Shown here piece after piece: positions 51,704 to 60,606 of a DNA stretch of 64,000 bases (within the stretch, counting starts at the first letter, position 1; every line of letters starts with the position of its first letter). A program made the position numbers and the translations under genes. A model generated the notes under the pieces. It did not search any database, was not told the origin of the DNA, and saw nothing but the letters and a program-made list of their open reading frames with translations. The DNA is from CAYSCZ01 sp051155775. GTDB taxonomy: Bacteria > Bacteroidota > Bacteroidia > Cytophagales > Cyclobacteriaceae. The stretch is from the NCBI GenBank assembly GCA_051155775.1, contig DAXETV010000024.1, positions 34,228-98,227 on the forward strand. Direction: 5' to 3'.

Positions 51704-52304
51704 TTAACCTTTTAGCATATTTAATGATAACATTCTGATTGATAGCGTCTTGTTGATCTATTTTTAGTAGAAATGGATATTTGCATTTCTTTAGAATAAT
51801 TGCTTCACTGGAAGGGTTCGTGGGCCCATTAAAAACTAAACCTTTTACATTTAATTGCTGGTCTTCGAGGTATTTCAAGCTCAATAAAGTATGATTAATA
51901 CTCCCCAAATATAGATTAGCAACAAGGATAATCTCCAAATCCAGTTTAAAAGCGATGTCGATTATATAATCATGATCATTAAAAGGCACCATAATTCCTC
52001 CGGCACCCTCAACCACCAGATGATTATCGGTTAAAGGAAGATCAAAATCGTTTTTACTTATTGAAATGTTTTCTTCCTGCGCAGCAAAATGGGGCGATGC
52101 TGGTGTTTTGAGCAAATACCTTTCATCATGAAATGTGCTTATTTTATTTAAGACCAAATCTTGTACGGTTTCTGTATCTCTGGGATATCCACACTGAATA
52201 GGTTTCCAATAGTCTGCTTTTAAGGCCTCTACTAAAATCGAGCTGACTATTGTTTTCCCTGAATCAGTGCCTATTGCGGTCACAAAATATCTCTTCGGGT
52301 CCAT
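51687..52304 (-). CDS. bioD: Dethiobiotin synthetase
   Basis: A 205-residue ATP-dependent carboxylase closing the ureido ring. The P-loop is FVTAIGTDSGKTIVS at 7-21, with GKT for ATP. KPIQCGYP near 35 and VVEGAGGIMVPF near 96 are the other signatures. It overlaps bioF by 41 bp and bioA by 17 bp, so the three are tightly coupled. Slightly shorter than proteobacterial BioD, as expected in this phylum. Confidence 0.94.
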   Translation of the reverse strand: MDPKRYFVTAIGTDSGKTIVSSILVEALKADYWKPIQCGYPRDTETVQDLVLNKISTFHDERYLLKTPASPHFAAQEENISISKNDFDLPLTDNHLVVEGAGGIMVPFNDHDYIIDIAFKLDLEIILVANLYLGSINHTLLSLKYLEDQQLNVKGLVFNGPTNPSSEAIILKKCKYPFLLKIDQQDAINQNVIIKYAKRLNEYGI

Positions 52305-53436
52305 GTGTTTTAATTTGTTGTACTAAGTCATCAATTTGTTCAGGTGAATTGTGTGCATGAAGGCTAATTCTTAGTCTTTCACTACCCTTTTTTACCGTGG
52401 GTGATAAAATTGGTCTGATATCAAAACCTTCATTATTCAAAGCTGTCGCTAACATTTTTACACTTTTATTCCCTGGTAACATTATTGGTTGGATGGCTGA
52501 TTTACTAATCGGTAACCTCAGTTCTGCTTCCTTCATCCGTTCTCTAAAAAAATTAATTCTATCATAAAGTACAGATTGGAGCTCAAGGTTGTTGTTAAGG
52601 AATTTGAAAGCTTCATTTATAGATACAACACTGTGTGGCGGTAGAGCGGTGGTATAAATAAAAGACCTGCCAAAATTTATCAGGAAATCAATCAAAAGTC
52701 GCGAGCCACAAACACAAGCTCCATGCACACCCATTGCCTTTCCAAAGGTATATACCTTCGCAAAAATATTATGATGAAGACCTTTGTCAACCAACCAGCC
52801 AGAGCCGTGTGAACCATACGAACCTGTCGTATGAGCCTCATCCACAATGATGCTCGCATCATTTTTCTTTGCTAAACGGATGATATCGTCAATTGGTGCC
52901 TCATCACCATCCATAGAATATACAGACTCAATCACAATAAACTTATTGCCTCCTGAATCTTTCAATTTCTTTTCAAGATCTTTTATGTCATTATGCATAA
53001 ATGATATGGTACTGGCCTTACTCAACCACGCGCCTTCTTTTAAACAAACATGCGACAAGCTATCATAAATGATGGTATCGCCTTTTTGTGGCACACAAGA
53101 AATTAAAGCCAGATTAGCCTGATAACCTGAGTTAAATACAAGACAGGCTTCAGATTGAAATATGTTACTGAGGTCCTCTTCCAATTCGCGATATACGCTG
53201 AAATTACCGGATAGCAACCTTGAACCACCGGAACCATTTCGCTTTTCATCAAGCCGGTCAAACTTGTTTTGAATGAGATATTGTAGTTGCACATTTCTTG
53301 CAAGGCCCAGGTAGTCATTAGAAACAAAATCAAAGGGTAATTGAAAGTTTGACAATTTCCTCAGTGATCCGTCTTTCTCTCTTCGACGTAATTTTTCTTT
53401 TAATGTATCATTAACAGAAAGCAATAATGATGACAT
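52264..53436 (-). CDS. bioF: 8-amino-7-oxononanoate synthase
   Basis: An alpha-oxoamine synthase of 390 residues condensing pimeloyl thioester with alanine. NDYLGLARN near 40, GNGSGGSRLLSGN-like sequence near 65-78, DEAHTTGSYGSHGSGW near 196-211 and the Schiff-base lysine in TFGKAMGVHGA near 229 are all present. It is the first gene of bioFDA. bioB, bioC and bioH are not in the window. The 62-74 bp between it and the divergent LpxR-like gene must hold both promoters, but no exact consensus is seen there. Confidence 0.93.
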   Translation of the reverse strand: MSSLLLSVNDTLKEKLRRREKDGSLRKLSNFQLPFDFVSNDYLGLARNVQLQYLIQNKFDRLDEKRNGSGGSRLLSGNFSVYRELEEDLSNIFQSEACLVFNSGYQANLALISCVPQKGDTIIYDSLSHVCLKEGAWLSKASTISFMHNDIKDLEKKLKDSGGNKFIVIESVYSMDGDEAPIDDIIRLAKKNDASIIVDEAHTTGSYGSHGSGWLVDKGLHHNIFAKVYTFGKAMGVHGACVCGSRLLIDFLINFGRSFIYTTALPPHSVVSINEAFKFLNNNLELQSVLYDRINFFRERMKEAELRLPISKSAIQPIMLPGNKSVKMLATALNNEGFDIRPILSPTVKKGSERLRISLHAHNSPEQIDDLVQQIKTHGPEEIFCDRNRH

Positions 53437-53510
53437 GGATTTGATGTTTAGATTAGATTAATTCACAAATTGTATAAAATTGCGTCAATCTTAATTGATT
53501 GTCCAATACA

Positions 53511-54488
53511 ATGAATAAAAAGAAAACCTTATTAATTATTTCTCTTCTTTTATTACTCCAAACCTATTGTTTTGGGCAATTAAGAAAGCTATCAACACGA
53601 GAGCTACACCTTACTGTTGATAATGATGCATATTACATTCCACAGGACCAATATTACAGCAGTGGAATATTTGCTAAATATAGAAAACTTGTTGATGAGC
53701 GGTCTCCCCTGTACAGATTTCTGTTTTATGAAGAAAATATTTCAAAGGCAGTGGTTGGTTATTCCATTAACCATTACATGTTTACCCCCAGTAAAATATG
53801 GCTTTCAAGAGCTCAGGACCTTGATAGGCCTTTTGCTGGAATGGTAACAGTTGGATTGGACCTGGATTATTATTTAGAAACAGATTGGGTATTTAGATTC
53901 AATGTGGAAGCAGGAGTGCTTGGACCACTATCCCAAACAGACCATTTACAAATATTTTGGCATGAAACTTTTGATATGAACATCCCCGGTGGCTGGTTTA
54001 ATCAAATTTCAAATACGCCAGCAATAATCTTGCGTGCTGGATTATTCAAAAGTTTCAAGCTAACAGATTATCTTGAAATCATAAATGAAAGCCAACTTGA
54101 GCTAGGAACTATTTTCGATAACATCAAACAAGGCTTCACAATAAGAATTGGTGGTTTCAAAAATTTAAGTGAATCAATATATACAAATGCAGCCATCGGT
54201 AAAAGGATAAGTCCATTATCATATCAAAATTTCGAGTGGTACATATTTGCCGGACCTACCATTGAATATGTCCTATATAATACATCTATAGAAGGTAATC
54301 CCTTTAACAGTAGTAGTCCCCATACGGACAATGTGCTTCCATGGGTGACCCATCAAAGATATGGCTTTGGTGTTGGAGGGGGTGTTTTTGATGCTAATGT
54401 CACTTTTTATTGGCGATCTAAAGAAAATAGTGATGCTAAGGCAAAAAAACATAAGTATATTGGAATATCAGTGAGTTACAGATACTAA
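53511..54488 (+). CDS. LpxR-like outer membrane lipid A deacylase
   Basis: A protein of 325 residues with a signal peptide (1-22, ending CFGQ) and a beta-barrel body of alternating hydrophobic strands ending in an aromatic residue (SVSYRY). The start of the mature part, TVDNDAYYIPQDQYYSSG near 33-50, matches the LpxR motif in which an Asn-Asp pair and a tyrosine-rich strand open the barrel. LDRPFAGM near 105 also fits the family. LpxR removes the 3'-O-linked acyl chain of lipid A. I start at the ATG at 53511; an upstream in-frame TTG adds four residues. Confidence 0.8.
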   Translation: MNKKKTLLIISLLLLLQTYCFGQLRKLSTRELHLTVDNDAYYIPQDQYYSSGIFAKYRKLVDERSPLYRFLFYEENISKAVVGYSINHYMFTPSKIWLSRAQDLDRPFAGMVTVGLDLDYYLETDWVFRFNVEAGVLGPLSQTDHLQIFWHETFDMNIPGGWFNQISNTPAIILRAGLFKSFKLTDYLEIINESQLELGTIFDNIKQGFTIRIGGFKNLSESIYTNAAIGKRISPLSYQNFEWYIFAGPTIEYVLYNTSIEGNPFNSSSPHTDNVLPWVTHQRYGFGVGGGVFDANVTFYWRSKENSDAKAKKHKYIGISVSYRY

Positions 54489-54528
54489 TCATCATTTATA
54501 TTAGCGTAATATTTAACCAAAACCAATT

Positions 54529-55137
54529 ATGAAAAACTCAATTATCCTTCTAATTGTCATCCTTACATCCAGTATTTCCGTCTCCGGACAGGGATTTGAA
54601 TTAGGGTTAAAAGGTGGACTTAACCTTGCTAATCAGGATATTACAGGGGGTGGAATATCATTAGATACTGAAAATCGATTAGGCTATCATGGAGGGCTTT
54701 ATGCTGTTGTTGATGCCGGAATATTAGCCATACAACCGGAGTTGTTGTTTTCATCGCAAGGGTCAGAATTTTCAGTTGGGGGTATTTCAGATCTTACAAA
54801 CAACTTTACCTACGTTAATATACCGGTTCTGTTAAGATACAATTTTGCATTTTTAAACCTACATTTCGGACCACAAATCGGATTTTTATTAAATGCAGAG
54901 CAAGATCAGGTAATATCAGGTGTCGTCAATAATGAAGTTGATATTAAAGATCAATTAAAAAATTCTGATTTTTCCCTTGCTTTTGGAATAGGAATCGATT
55001 TACCATTTAGATTAAACGCAACAGTTCGTTATAACCTTGGATTAAGCGATATCGGAGATGATGATGACCTTGGGGAAATCAATAATAATTTCCTTATGCT
55101 ATCAGTAGGTTTTAAATTACTTGGCGTGGGTAAATAG
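54529..55137 (+). CDS. Outer membrane beta-barrel protein (PorT/OmpA-like family)
   Basis: A 202-residue protein with a signal peptide (1-20, ending VSGQ) and an eight-stranded type barrel. GLKGGLNLANQD near 27-38 opens it, IQPELLFSSQGSEFS near 70 and FGPQIGFLLNAE near 116 are typical strands, and it ends FKLLGVGK. This is the common PorT-like barrel of Bacteroidota, with unknown specific function. It follows the LpxR-like gene by 40 bp and may be co-transcribed with it. Confidence 0.82.
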   Translation: MKNSIILLIVILTSSISVSGQGFELGLKGGLNLANQDITGGGISLDTENRLGYHGGLYAVVDAGILAIQPELLFSSQGSEFSVGGISDLTNNFTYVNIPVLLRYNFAFLNLHFGPQIGFLLNAEQDQVISGVVNNEVDIKDQLKNSDFSLAFGIGIDLPFRLNATVRYNLGLSDIGDDDDLGEINNNFLMLSVGFKLLGVGK

Positions 55138-55215
55138 ATCATATTCTAACATTAAGTAATGATTAAGTAAAATTTAATTTTTACTTCCGTATCTCTTAAA
55201 ATTCCGCAACCATTC

Positions 55216-55280
55216 ACCGTTCTGACATTCATCAGAATGGTATATTCCATTTATCAGGATACCTACGCGGTATGCTTTTT
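55216..55280 (+). other. Two weak hairpins in the 219-bp gap after the barrel gene
   Basis: CCGTTCTGA and TCAGAATGG (about 55217-55240) can form a 9-bp stem with one G-U pair but no T tract. ATACC and GGTAT (about 55259-55272) form a 5-bp stem followed by GCTTTTT, a marginal terminator. I give these low weight. Confidence 0.3.
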
Positions 55281-55356
55281 AATTTTAAAGCATCCAATAT
55301 CAAAGAACTATGATACGTCTAAACTGTGTAGAGCACTTTCATAATATTTATAAGCT

Positions 55357-55692
55357 ATGAATTTTGGTCAGATAATATTTTTAATACTTTTTAGCGGCAT
55401 CTTAGCAGGATACACGAGTAAATCTGGAGATTGTCATTCTGAAAGCATTTCATTTTCTAAAGACATTTTTCCATTAATCGAAAAAACTTGTTCAGATAAG
55501 ACCTGCCATGGTGATGCTCAAGTCCCCAAACTAACTGAGTACAAGAAAATAAGAAAATTTTCACAGCGGATAAAATTCAGGATAACTTTTGAAAAAGCAC
55601 CCATGCCTCCAATAGATGCGGAGGAAAATCTAAATAAAGAGGAGATAGATAAAATTATTTCCTGGATAGATCAGGGGGCAAAAAACAATTAA
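55357..55692 (+). CDS. Small periplasmic cytochrome c-like protein with CX4CH motif
   Basis: A 111-residue protein with a hydrophobic export signal (about 5-20). The mature part begins SFSKDIFPLIEKTCSDKTCHG, whose CSDKTCH is a haem c attachment motif with four residues between the cysteines instead of two. The distal methionine may be in EKAPMPPID near 85, and KIISWIDQGAKNN is the typical end of the planctomycete/Bacteroidota cytochrome c-like domain. It lies 15 bp before a lipoprotein with a second, related domain. The partner of the electron transfer is unknown. Confidence 0.75.
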   Translation: MNFGQIIFLILFSGILAGYTSKSGDCHSESISFSKDIFPLIEKTCSDKTCHGDAQVPKLTEYKKIRKFSQRIKFRITFEKAPMPPIDAEENLNKEEIDKIISWIDQGAKNN

Positions 55693-55707
55693 AAATTAAA
55701 AATTAAA

Positions 55708-56559
55708 ATGAACCGGTTATTTGTCGTAATAATTATAGCGTCGGTTTTTATTACTTTCAATTCGTGTGTGGAAGATGATGCCAGTGAATTAATCAGGGAA
55801 TTTCAAGTTCAGGATAGTCTTCAAAATAGAATTCCTGAATTATTAATCGTTAAACCTAACGAGAATGATACTACTGCTGCTCCATTTACTATCAGTTATC
55901 AGGTCATTAACTGGGATGTATCTGAAGGGGGCCGGCATATTCAGTATTTTATAAATGGAGAAAATAAAGGGGCAATATTTAGTCCTTCATCTTTCACCAT
56001 AAATAAAATTGATACTGGCAAAAAGATTATTACCTTAAAATTAGCACAGAAGAATTTTATCACCATTGACGTACAGGATGAAATCAGTGTTAGAATTAAG
56101 CCGCAACCTACGGAAACTTATGCTCTTTTGATAAATAATGGGTTAGGTTCAGGTAATTATAAAGCAGGAGAGGTTGTGGAAATCATTGCAGATCTACCAG
56201 TTGAGGGTTTCCAGTTTTCAACCTGGGAAGGCGATACTGAATATATATCAGATATAAACAACGATACTACCACGACTTTAATGCCCGACAAGAACATTGA
56301 ATTAACTGCCAGTTATGTAGAGATTGGGGTATCTTATGAACTGGAAGTCAGACCAATTATGCAGGAAAATTGTGATTTATGCCATTCAGGTCTATGGAAT
56401 CCAAAATTACTTACCTGCGATGAAGTTAGTGCCAACGCATCAACCATAGCCGAAAGAATAGTGGATCCAAATAATCCGATGCCTCAGGTTGGTTTAATGC
56501 CCCAGGAAAAAATTGATGTCATACTGAAATGGATTGAACAGGGTGCTAATTGTAATTAA
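55708..56559 (+). CDS. Lipoprotein with InlB-like repeat and C-terminal cytochrome c domain
   Basis: A 283-residue lipoprotein (lipobox FNSC near 17-20). Residues about 45-130 form a beta-sandwich (a segment like FTISYQVINWDVSEGGRHI). Residues about 135-205 match a divergent InlB B-repeat (GNYKAGEVVEIIA, GFQFSTWEGD, TTTLMPDKNIELTASY). Residues 210-283 form a cytochrome c-like domain with CDLCHSG near 224-230 and a Met-rich NPMPQVGLMPQEK near 257. Its end IEQGANC mirrors the preceding gene's end, so the two haem domains are related. It should be anchored in the outer or inner membrane facing the periplasm or surface. Confidence 0.78.
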   Translation: MNRLFVVIIIASVFITFNSCVEDDASELIREFQVQDSLQNRIPELLIVKPNENDTTAAPFTISYQVINWDVSEGGRHIQYFINGENKGAIFSPSSFTINKIDTGKKIITLKLAQKNFITIDVQDEISVRIKPQPTETYALLINNGLGSGNYKAGEVVEIIADLPVEGFQFSTWEGDTEYISDINNDTTTTLMPDKNIELTASYVEIGVSYELEVRPIMQENCDLCHSGLWNPKLLTCDEVSANASTIAERIVDPNNPMPQVGLMPQEKIDVILKWIEQGANCN

Positions 56560-56566
56560 AACCACT

Positions 56567-57436
56567 ATGAAAAGAATATTTATCACTTTTTTATTGATAA
56601 TAACACATATATCAGGCCTTACAGCCCAGGGTGAAGACAGTGAAATAACATATGCTGATAATACCTTTAACGCCTTACGATTACTGAATGGCCATTCCGT
56701 TGAAACTTTAGATAGAGGGATTTTAGGATTTTATATTGGTCACAGGTTTGGGAAGATAAGTTCCGGTTATCAGAATTTTTTTGGGTTGGATGAATTTGCA
56801 AGCTGGCGACTGGGATTGGATTATGGACTAACGGATGACATCACCCTGGGTTTAGGAAGAAATAGCCTGGAAAAGCTTCATGATGTGTATGTCAAATACA
56901 AGTTTCTAAAACAATCCAGGGGAGAAGTTAACCTGCCAATTACTGCGACGGTTCTCGGTAGGCTCGGAATAGATGGAGAAGAATTTACCGATACAGATAA
57001 CCAAATATTTTCATTCGAACACAGACTGAGTTATGCTTTGACTTTTGCATTTGCTCGTAAGATAAACAAGAAGTTTAGTATTCAATTATCCCATGTTTTC
57101 GTGCATGAAAACCTTGTTAATAGTGAATCGCCTAACCAAAATCATGACAATAATTCAATCGCATTAGGTGCAGGTTTCAAATGGAACTTTGCAGGATCCG
57201 CTTCACTAATGACTGAATACTTTCATGCACTCAATTATGACAACACGATTAATGATACTTATTATGGAAATTTTGCTATCGCTGTCGATATAACTACTTT
57301 CAGCCATAATTTTTCGTTGGTTTTGACCAACACCATTCAAATGGTTGAAAATCAATTCGTGCCTACCAACAGCGGTAATTTCTTTGATGATGAGATCCAT
57401 GTTGGTTTCAACATCTCCAGAAAATTTATACTTTGA
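56567..57436 (+). CDS. DUF5777-type outer membrane beta-barrel protein
   Basis: A protein of 289 residues with a signal peptide (1-21, ending LTAQ). The body has alternating strands ending in an aromatic or Leu residue: DNTFNALRLLNGHSVET near 31-47, GILGFYIGHRFGKIS near 51-65, and YGLTDDITLGLGR near 84-96. These match the DUF5777 barrel, common in Bacteroidota beside cytochrome c and YceI genes. The start is the ATG at 56567 because an earlier in-frame candidate lies inside the upstream gene. It follows the cytochrome lipoprotein by 7 bp, so the three genes 55357-57436 form one set. Confidence 0.8.
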   Translation: MKRIFITFLLIITHISGLTAQGEDSEITYADNTFNALRLLNGHSVETLDRGILGFYIGHRFGKISSGYQNFFGLDEFASWRLGLDYGLTDDITLGLGRNSLEKLHDVYVKYKFLKQSRGEVNLPITATVLGRLGIDGEEFTDTDNQIFSFEHRLSYALTFAFARKINKKFSIQLSHVFVHENLVNSESPNQNHDNNSIALGAGFKWNFAGSASLMTEYFHALNYDNTINDTYYGNFAIAVDITTFSHNFSLVLTNTIQMVENQFVPTNSGNFFDDEIHVGFNISRKFIL

Positions 57437-57478
57437 TCAACTACACTTTCATTAATTAAACCCTTGCAATAAAATTAT

Positions 57479-58600
57479 TTAATTGCTTTCATATACATCA
57501 AATATTTTTGAAATCAGATGATCCCAGCTAAAATCGTCTTTTCTCTTCTTAATATGTTCGGCCATGGATGCTTGCATTTGATTATCGAAATAATAATTTA
57601 TCCAGTTTGCAATATCTGTTTCATTTACCTTTGAAATAATACCGTCCTTTAAATGATCAATTGTCTCTGATAAACCTCCGACGTCCGTTACTAAAATAGG
57701 CTTTTCAAAGTGAAGGGCAATCTTGCTGATGCCGCTCTGTGTTGCTGTCCTGTAAGGTTGAACCGCCAGGTCAGCAACTGAAAAAAAATATTTTACTTCA
57801 TCATCTGGGATAAAGTAATCGAATATTGTGGTGTAACTATCCAGATTTAAATCATTTATTAACCTTAAGTACTTTTGCTTGTCTTCGTAAAACTCTCCAA
57901 CAACCAACAATCTATATTTATTATGATCCAGTTTACTAAAGGCTTTTAATAATAAATCCAATCCCTTGTAGTGCCTAACCAATCCAAAAAATAAAAGATA
58001 TCGATAATTCTTCGACAATTTCAGGTATTCAATAGCTTTATCCCTATCCAACGCGTCACCGTAATTATTATAAATAGGATGATGTGTATACGCTATATCC
58101 TTCCTCGAATATATTTTTTTCACTTCTTCAGCCACAGATTTTGACAAGGCTAGAGAAGCGTTTAAAGAATTTAAAAAATACTTAGCTAAGATCTTATCAA
58201 AAAGTTTTCTTTCGTGAGGTAAAATATTATCAATCAAACCTATTATTTTGGTTTTTTTATGTCTTACCATCCTGCAAAAAGTACCTAAACAAGGTGAAAG
58301 AAAAGGCGTCCAGTAACGGACTATTATTAAATCGTATTTACCCTTATATTTTTTACCTTTTAATATCCAATTAATGAAGCTTATTGAATTTAGTTCAAAA
58401 TTAACATTTATTCTCGGGGGGTCCATCTTTTCAGCAAACTGAGACTTGCCTGGAAATAATAATTTGGGATATTGCAAACTGAATGATAAAAAAACTACCT
58501 CATGACCTTGCTTCATTAACTCCACGCCTAGCATATCATTTAGGTTAGCTATACCTCCTCTGAAAGGGTAGCATGGCCCAACAATGAGAATCTTTTTCAT
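57479..58600 (-). CDS. Glycosyltransferase family 4 protein
   Basis: A 373-residue GT-B enzyme. VGPCYPFRGGIANLND near 7-22 forms the N-terminal glycine loop, and a DLIIVRYWTPFLSP stretch near 90 follows. The C-terminal nucleotide-sugar domain carries LLFFGLVRHYKGLDLLLKAF near 200-219 and the family E-x7-E segment in PYRTATQSGISKIALHFEKP near 285-305. It adds a sugar in envelope polysaccharide or glycolipid synthesis; the sugar is not known. Its start overlaps the GT2 stop by 4 bp (ATGA). Confidence 0.88.
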   Translation of the reverse strand: MKKILIVGPCYPFRGGIANLNDMLGVELMKQGHEVVFLSFSLQYPKLLFPGKSQFAEKMDPPRINVNFELNSISFINWILKGKKYKGKYDLIIVRYWTPFLSPCLGTFCRMVRHKKTKIIGLIDNILPHERKLFDKILAKYFLNSLNASLALSKSVAEEVKKIYSRKDIAYTHHPIYNNYGDALDRDKAIEYLKLSKNYRYLLFFGLVRHYKGLDLLLKAFSKLDHNKYRLLVVGEFYEDKQKYLRLINDLNLDSYTTIFDYFIPDDEVKYFFSVADLAVQPYRTATQSGISKIALHFEKPILVTDVGGLSETIDHLKDGIISKVNETDIANWINYYFDNQMQASMAEHIKKRKDDFSWDHLISKIFDVYESN

Positions 58601-59571
58601 TCTTTATCGCCTACCTTTTCAACTATTAAATATTCGTTTTTTGATCTGGTAGCAATTTGAATCATCATCTCTGCAAGAAAGCCACTTAAAAAGAGTTGAA
58701 CACCTAATATAACAGCTACCAATGCTAAAAAAAACAAAGGCTGATCCACAATGTCTCTTACAGGTTGATTATAATAAACATTATAGAGCTTTTCGCTAAT
58801 AAGGTAAATAGTAATAAAAATTCCCAATAAAAAAGAAAATATCCCAAATGAACCAAAGAAATGCATCGGCTTCTTTTTAAACTTATGCACAAAAGTAACA
58901 GACATAAGGTCCAGGAAACCATTTAAAAATCTTTCCAAACCAAATTTTGTCACGCCATACTTTCTAGCCCGATGCTCAACTACCTTCTCACCAATATTCT
59001 TAAAACCATTCCATTTTGCTATTAATGGAATATAACGATGCATTTCTCCATAGACTTGTATGTTTTTAACTACACTACCTTCATAGGCCTTTAACCCACA
59101 ATTGAAATCATGAAGATTGATACCCGAAATCAGGCGGGTTATATAATTGAAAAATTTTGAAGGTATGGTTTTACTCAGTGGATCATGACGCCTTTTTTTC
59201 CATCCTGATACCATATCATATCCATTTTCATTGATCATTGAGATCAAAGCAGGTATCTCTTCGGGGCTATCCTGCAAGTCCGCATCCATTGTTATTACTA
59301 CATTTCCGGCAGCGTGATCAAACCCAGTCTGCAAAGCAGCAGATTTACCATAATTACGTTTAAATCTTAGTCCTTTGATGAAGTTGTATTGTTGGGAGAG
59401 CTGACTTATTATGTTCCATGATGCATCTGTGCTGCCATCATCAATCAAGATTACCTCAGCGTTTAAGTTTTTGTCATTTAAAACATTATTAACCCATTTC
59501 ATTAATTCAGAAATGGATTCTTCTTCGTTGAAGACCGGGATTACAATGGACAGATCAAGGTTACTTTGCAT
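58597..59571 (-). CDS. GT2 glycosyltransferase with two C-terminal membrane helices (GtrB/ArnC-like)
   Basis: A 324-residue enzyme. The GT-A domain has IVIPVFNEEESI at 9-20, LIDDGSTDASW near 42-52, and a TMDADLQDSPEE segment near 95. Two helices at about 232-260 and 280-305 anchor it in the inner membrane. The family moves glucose, ribose or aminoarabinose from a nucleotide sugar to undecaprenyl phosphate. It sits between a DUF4199 gene (1-bp gap) and the GT4 gene (4-bp overlap). It differs from the soluble DPM1-like enzyme encoded at 8404-9222. Confidence 0.9.
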   Translation of the reverse strand: MQSNLDLSIVIPVFNEEESISELMKWVNNVLNDKNLNAEVILIDDGSTDASWNIISQLSQQYNFIKGLRFKRNYGKSAALQTGFDHAAGNVVITMDADLQDSPEEIPALISMINENGYDMVSGWKKRRHDPLSKTIPSKFFNYITRLISGINLHDFNCGLKAYEGSVVKNIQVYGEMHRYIPLIAKWNGFKNIGEKVVEHRARKYGVTKFGLERFLNGFLDLMSVTFVHKFKKKPMHFFGSFGIFSFLLGIFITIYLISEKLYNVYYNQPVRDIVDQPLFFLALVAVILGVQLFLSGFLAEMMIQIATRSKNEYLIVEKVGDKE

Positions 59572-59572
59572 C

Positions 59573-60073
59573 TTAGGAATATTCAGGATTGTCCTTCTTG
59601 GTAAATATGGTAAGGATTAATGTAAGAAAAAGACCAAGTATTAATACTGAGATAAAATCAACGAGTGCTAATATTGAAGGGATCATGAATTTTTCGGTCA
59701 TCTGCATTGATTTTTCTACCATTTCGTAATCATACCCCATCTCCTCTAATTGATACCTTGCCTGGTTTAGGCTATTTTCAATATAAGCGCTATCGATAAA
59801 TTTTAAGTAGATATATGTAATAATCGCTTTGAACAAAGCTGGAAAAGCTGATAGATGGAATCCGTATTTTACACCTTTTCCAAAGCTCATGTAGCCGGAA
59901 GCTAGCTCTTTATTTACTTTCTGAAAAAAATAAACACCGGCTAATAGTATAAAGTAAAATACAAATCCGATTTCGGGTATTGTACCAACACGTTGAAGAA
60001 AGTATAGTAATCCATATATAAGACCTGTAAGGCCTCCAAATCGAATTAGATTGTCTTTATAGGTATTATTCAT
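59573..60073 (-). CDS. DUF4199 membrane protein (second copy)
   Basis: A 166-residue membrane protein with four helices (about 10-27, 35-51, 70-92 and 132-157). The sequence SGYMSFGKGVKYGFHLSAF near 59-77 is the family signature, with the long soluble helix EEMGYDYEMVEKSM before the last membrane segment. DUF4199 is widespread in Bacteroidota without an assigned function. Its start overlaps the first DUF4199 gene's stop by 4 bp. Pairing of two copies suggests a heteromeric complex. Confidence 0.8.
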   Translation of the reverse strand: MNNTYKDNLIRFGGLTGLIYGLLYFLQRVGTIPEIGFVFYFILLAGVYFFQKVNKELASGYMSFGKGVKYGFHLSAFPALFKAIITYIYLKFIDSAYIENSLNQARYQLEEMGYDYEMVEKSMQMTEKFMIPSILALVDFISVLILGLFLTLILTIFTKKDNPEYS

Positions 60074-60606
60074 TTTTCTATGGAAGGCCTTTTGCGAAGA
60101 ATTATTGACACCACTGGACTAATCAATAATCCTACTGCTATCTTTTTAACAAATACACTAAATATTACTTCTGAAACTGTAATGTTTTTTACTCTTTCCA
60201 TTTGCTGATTAAATACTTCCTGACCTAACCGTGAGATAATCATATTTTTTTGTTCACCCAAAAGCCTGGTAGTCTCCAAAATATATCGCTCTAAAACTGA
60301 TGAATCAATATTCATTTTAGTAATGAGGAAAATTAAATACAAAATTGAAATAATGGCATACACAAAAAATGAAATGGTCATACCTTGCCAAAAATGCAAG
60401 ATGCCATCATTTCTATAATCTTTGTACTCTTTTTGAGCAAAATAAATGAACCCAAAAAAAATAAAACCATCAAAAAAAAACGAACTTATATCAAGCAATG
60501 GATTAACACCAAAAGCGCTTAAAACAAAATAGCTGAAAAGAAGAACCGCAAAACCTGTGATTCCATATTTTAATGAGACTTTAAAGTATAGGTTATTTTT
60601 TGGCAT
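60070..60606 (-). CDS. DUF4199 membrane protein (first copy)
   Basis: A protein of about 178 residues with four hydrophobic segments (about 9-28, 40-55, 67-88 and 150-170). NDGILHFWQGMTISFFVYA near 62-80 corresponds to the signature region of its neighbour. The start is taken at the ATG 60606 (MPKNNLYFK); a longer frame from 60636 would overlap the upstream gene by 44 bp instead of 14. The two DUF4199 copies are clearly different in sequence and not a recent duplication. Confidence 0.75.
   Translation of the reverse strand: MPKNNLYFKVSLKYGITGFAVLLFSYFVLSAFGVNPLLDISSFFFDGFIFFGFIYFAQKEYKDYRNDGILHFWQGMTISFFVYAIISILYLIFLITKMNIDSSVLERYILETTRLLGEQKNMIISRLGQEVFNQQMERVKNITVSEVIFSVFVKKIAVGLLISPVVSIILRKRPSIEK

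Noticed and set aside
53437..53510. Biotin-operon regulatory site between bioF and the LpxR-like gene
   Set aside because: No dyad resembling a BirA or BioR operator and no exact promoter consensus could be recognised.
55690..55707. AAAAATT-type tandem repeat between two cytochrome genes
   Set aside because: A short low-complexity spacer of about 18 bases, unremarkable in DNA this AT-rich.
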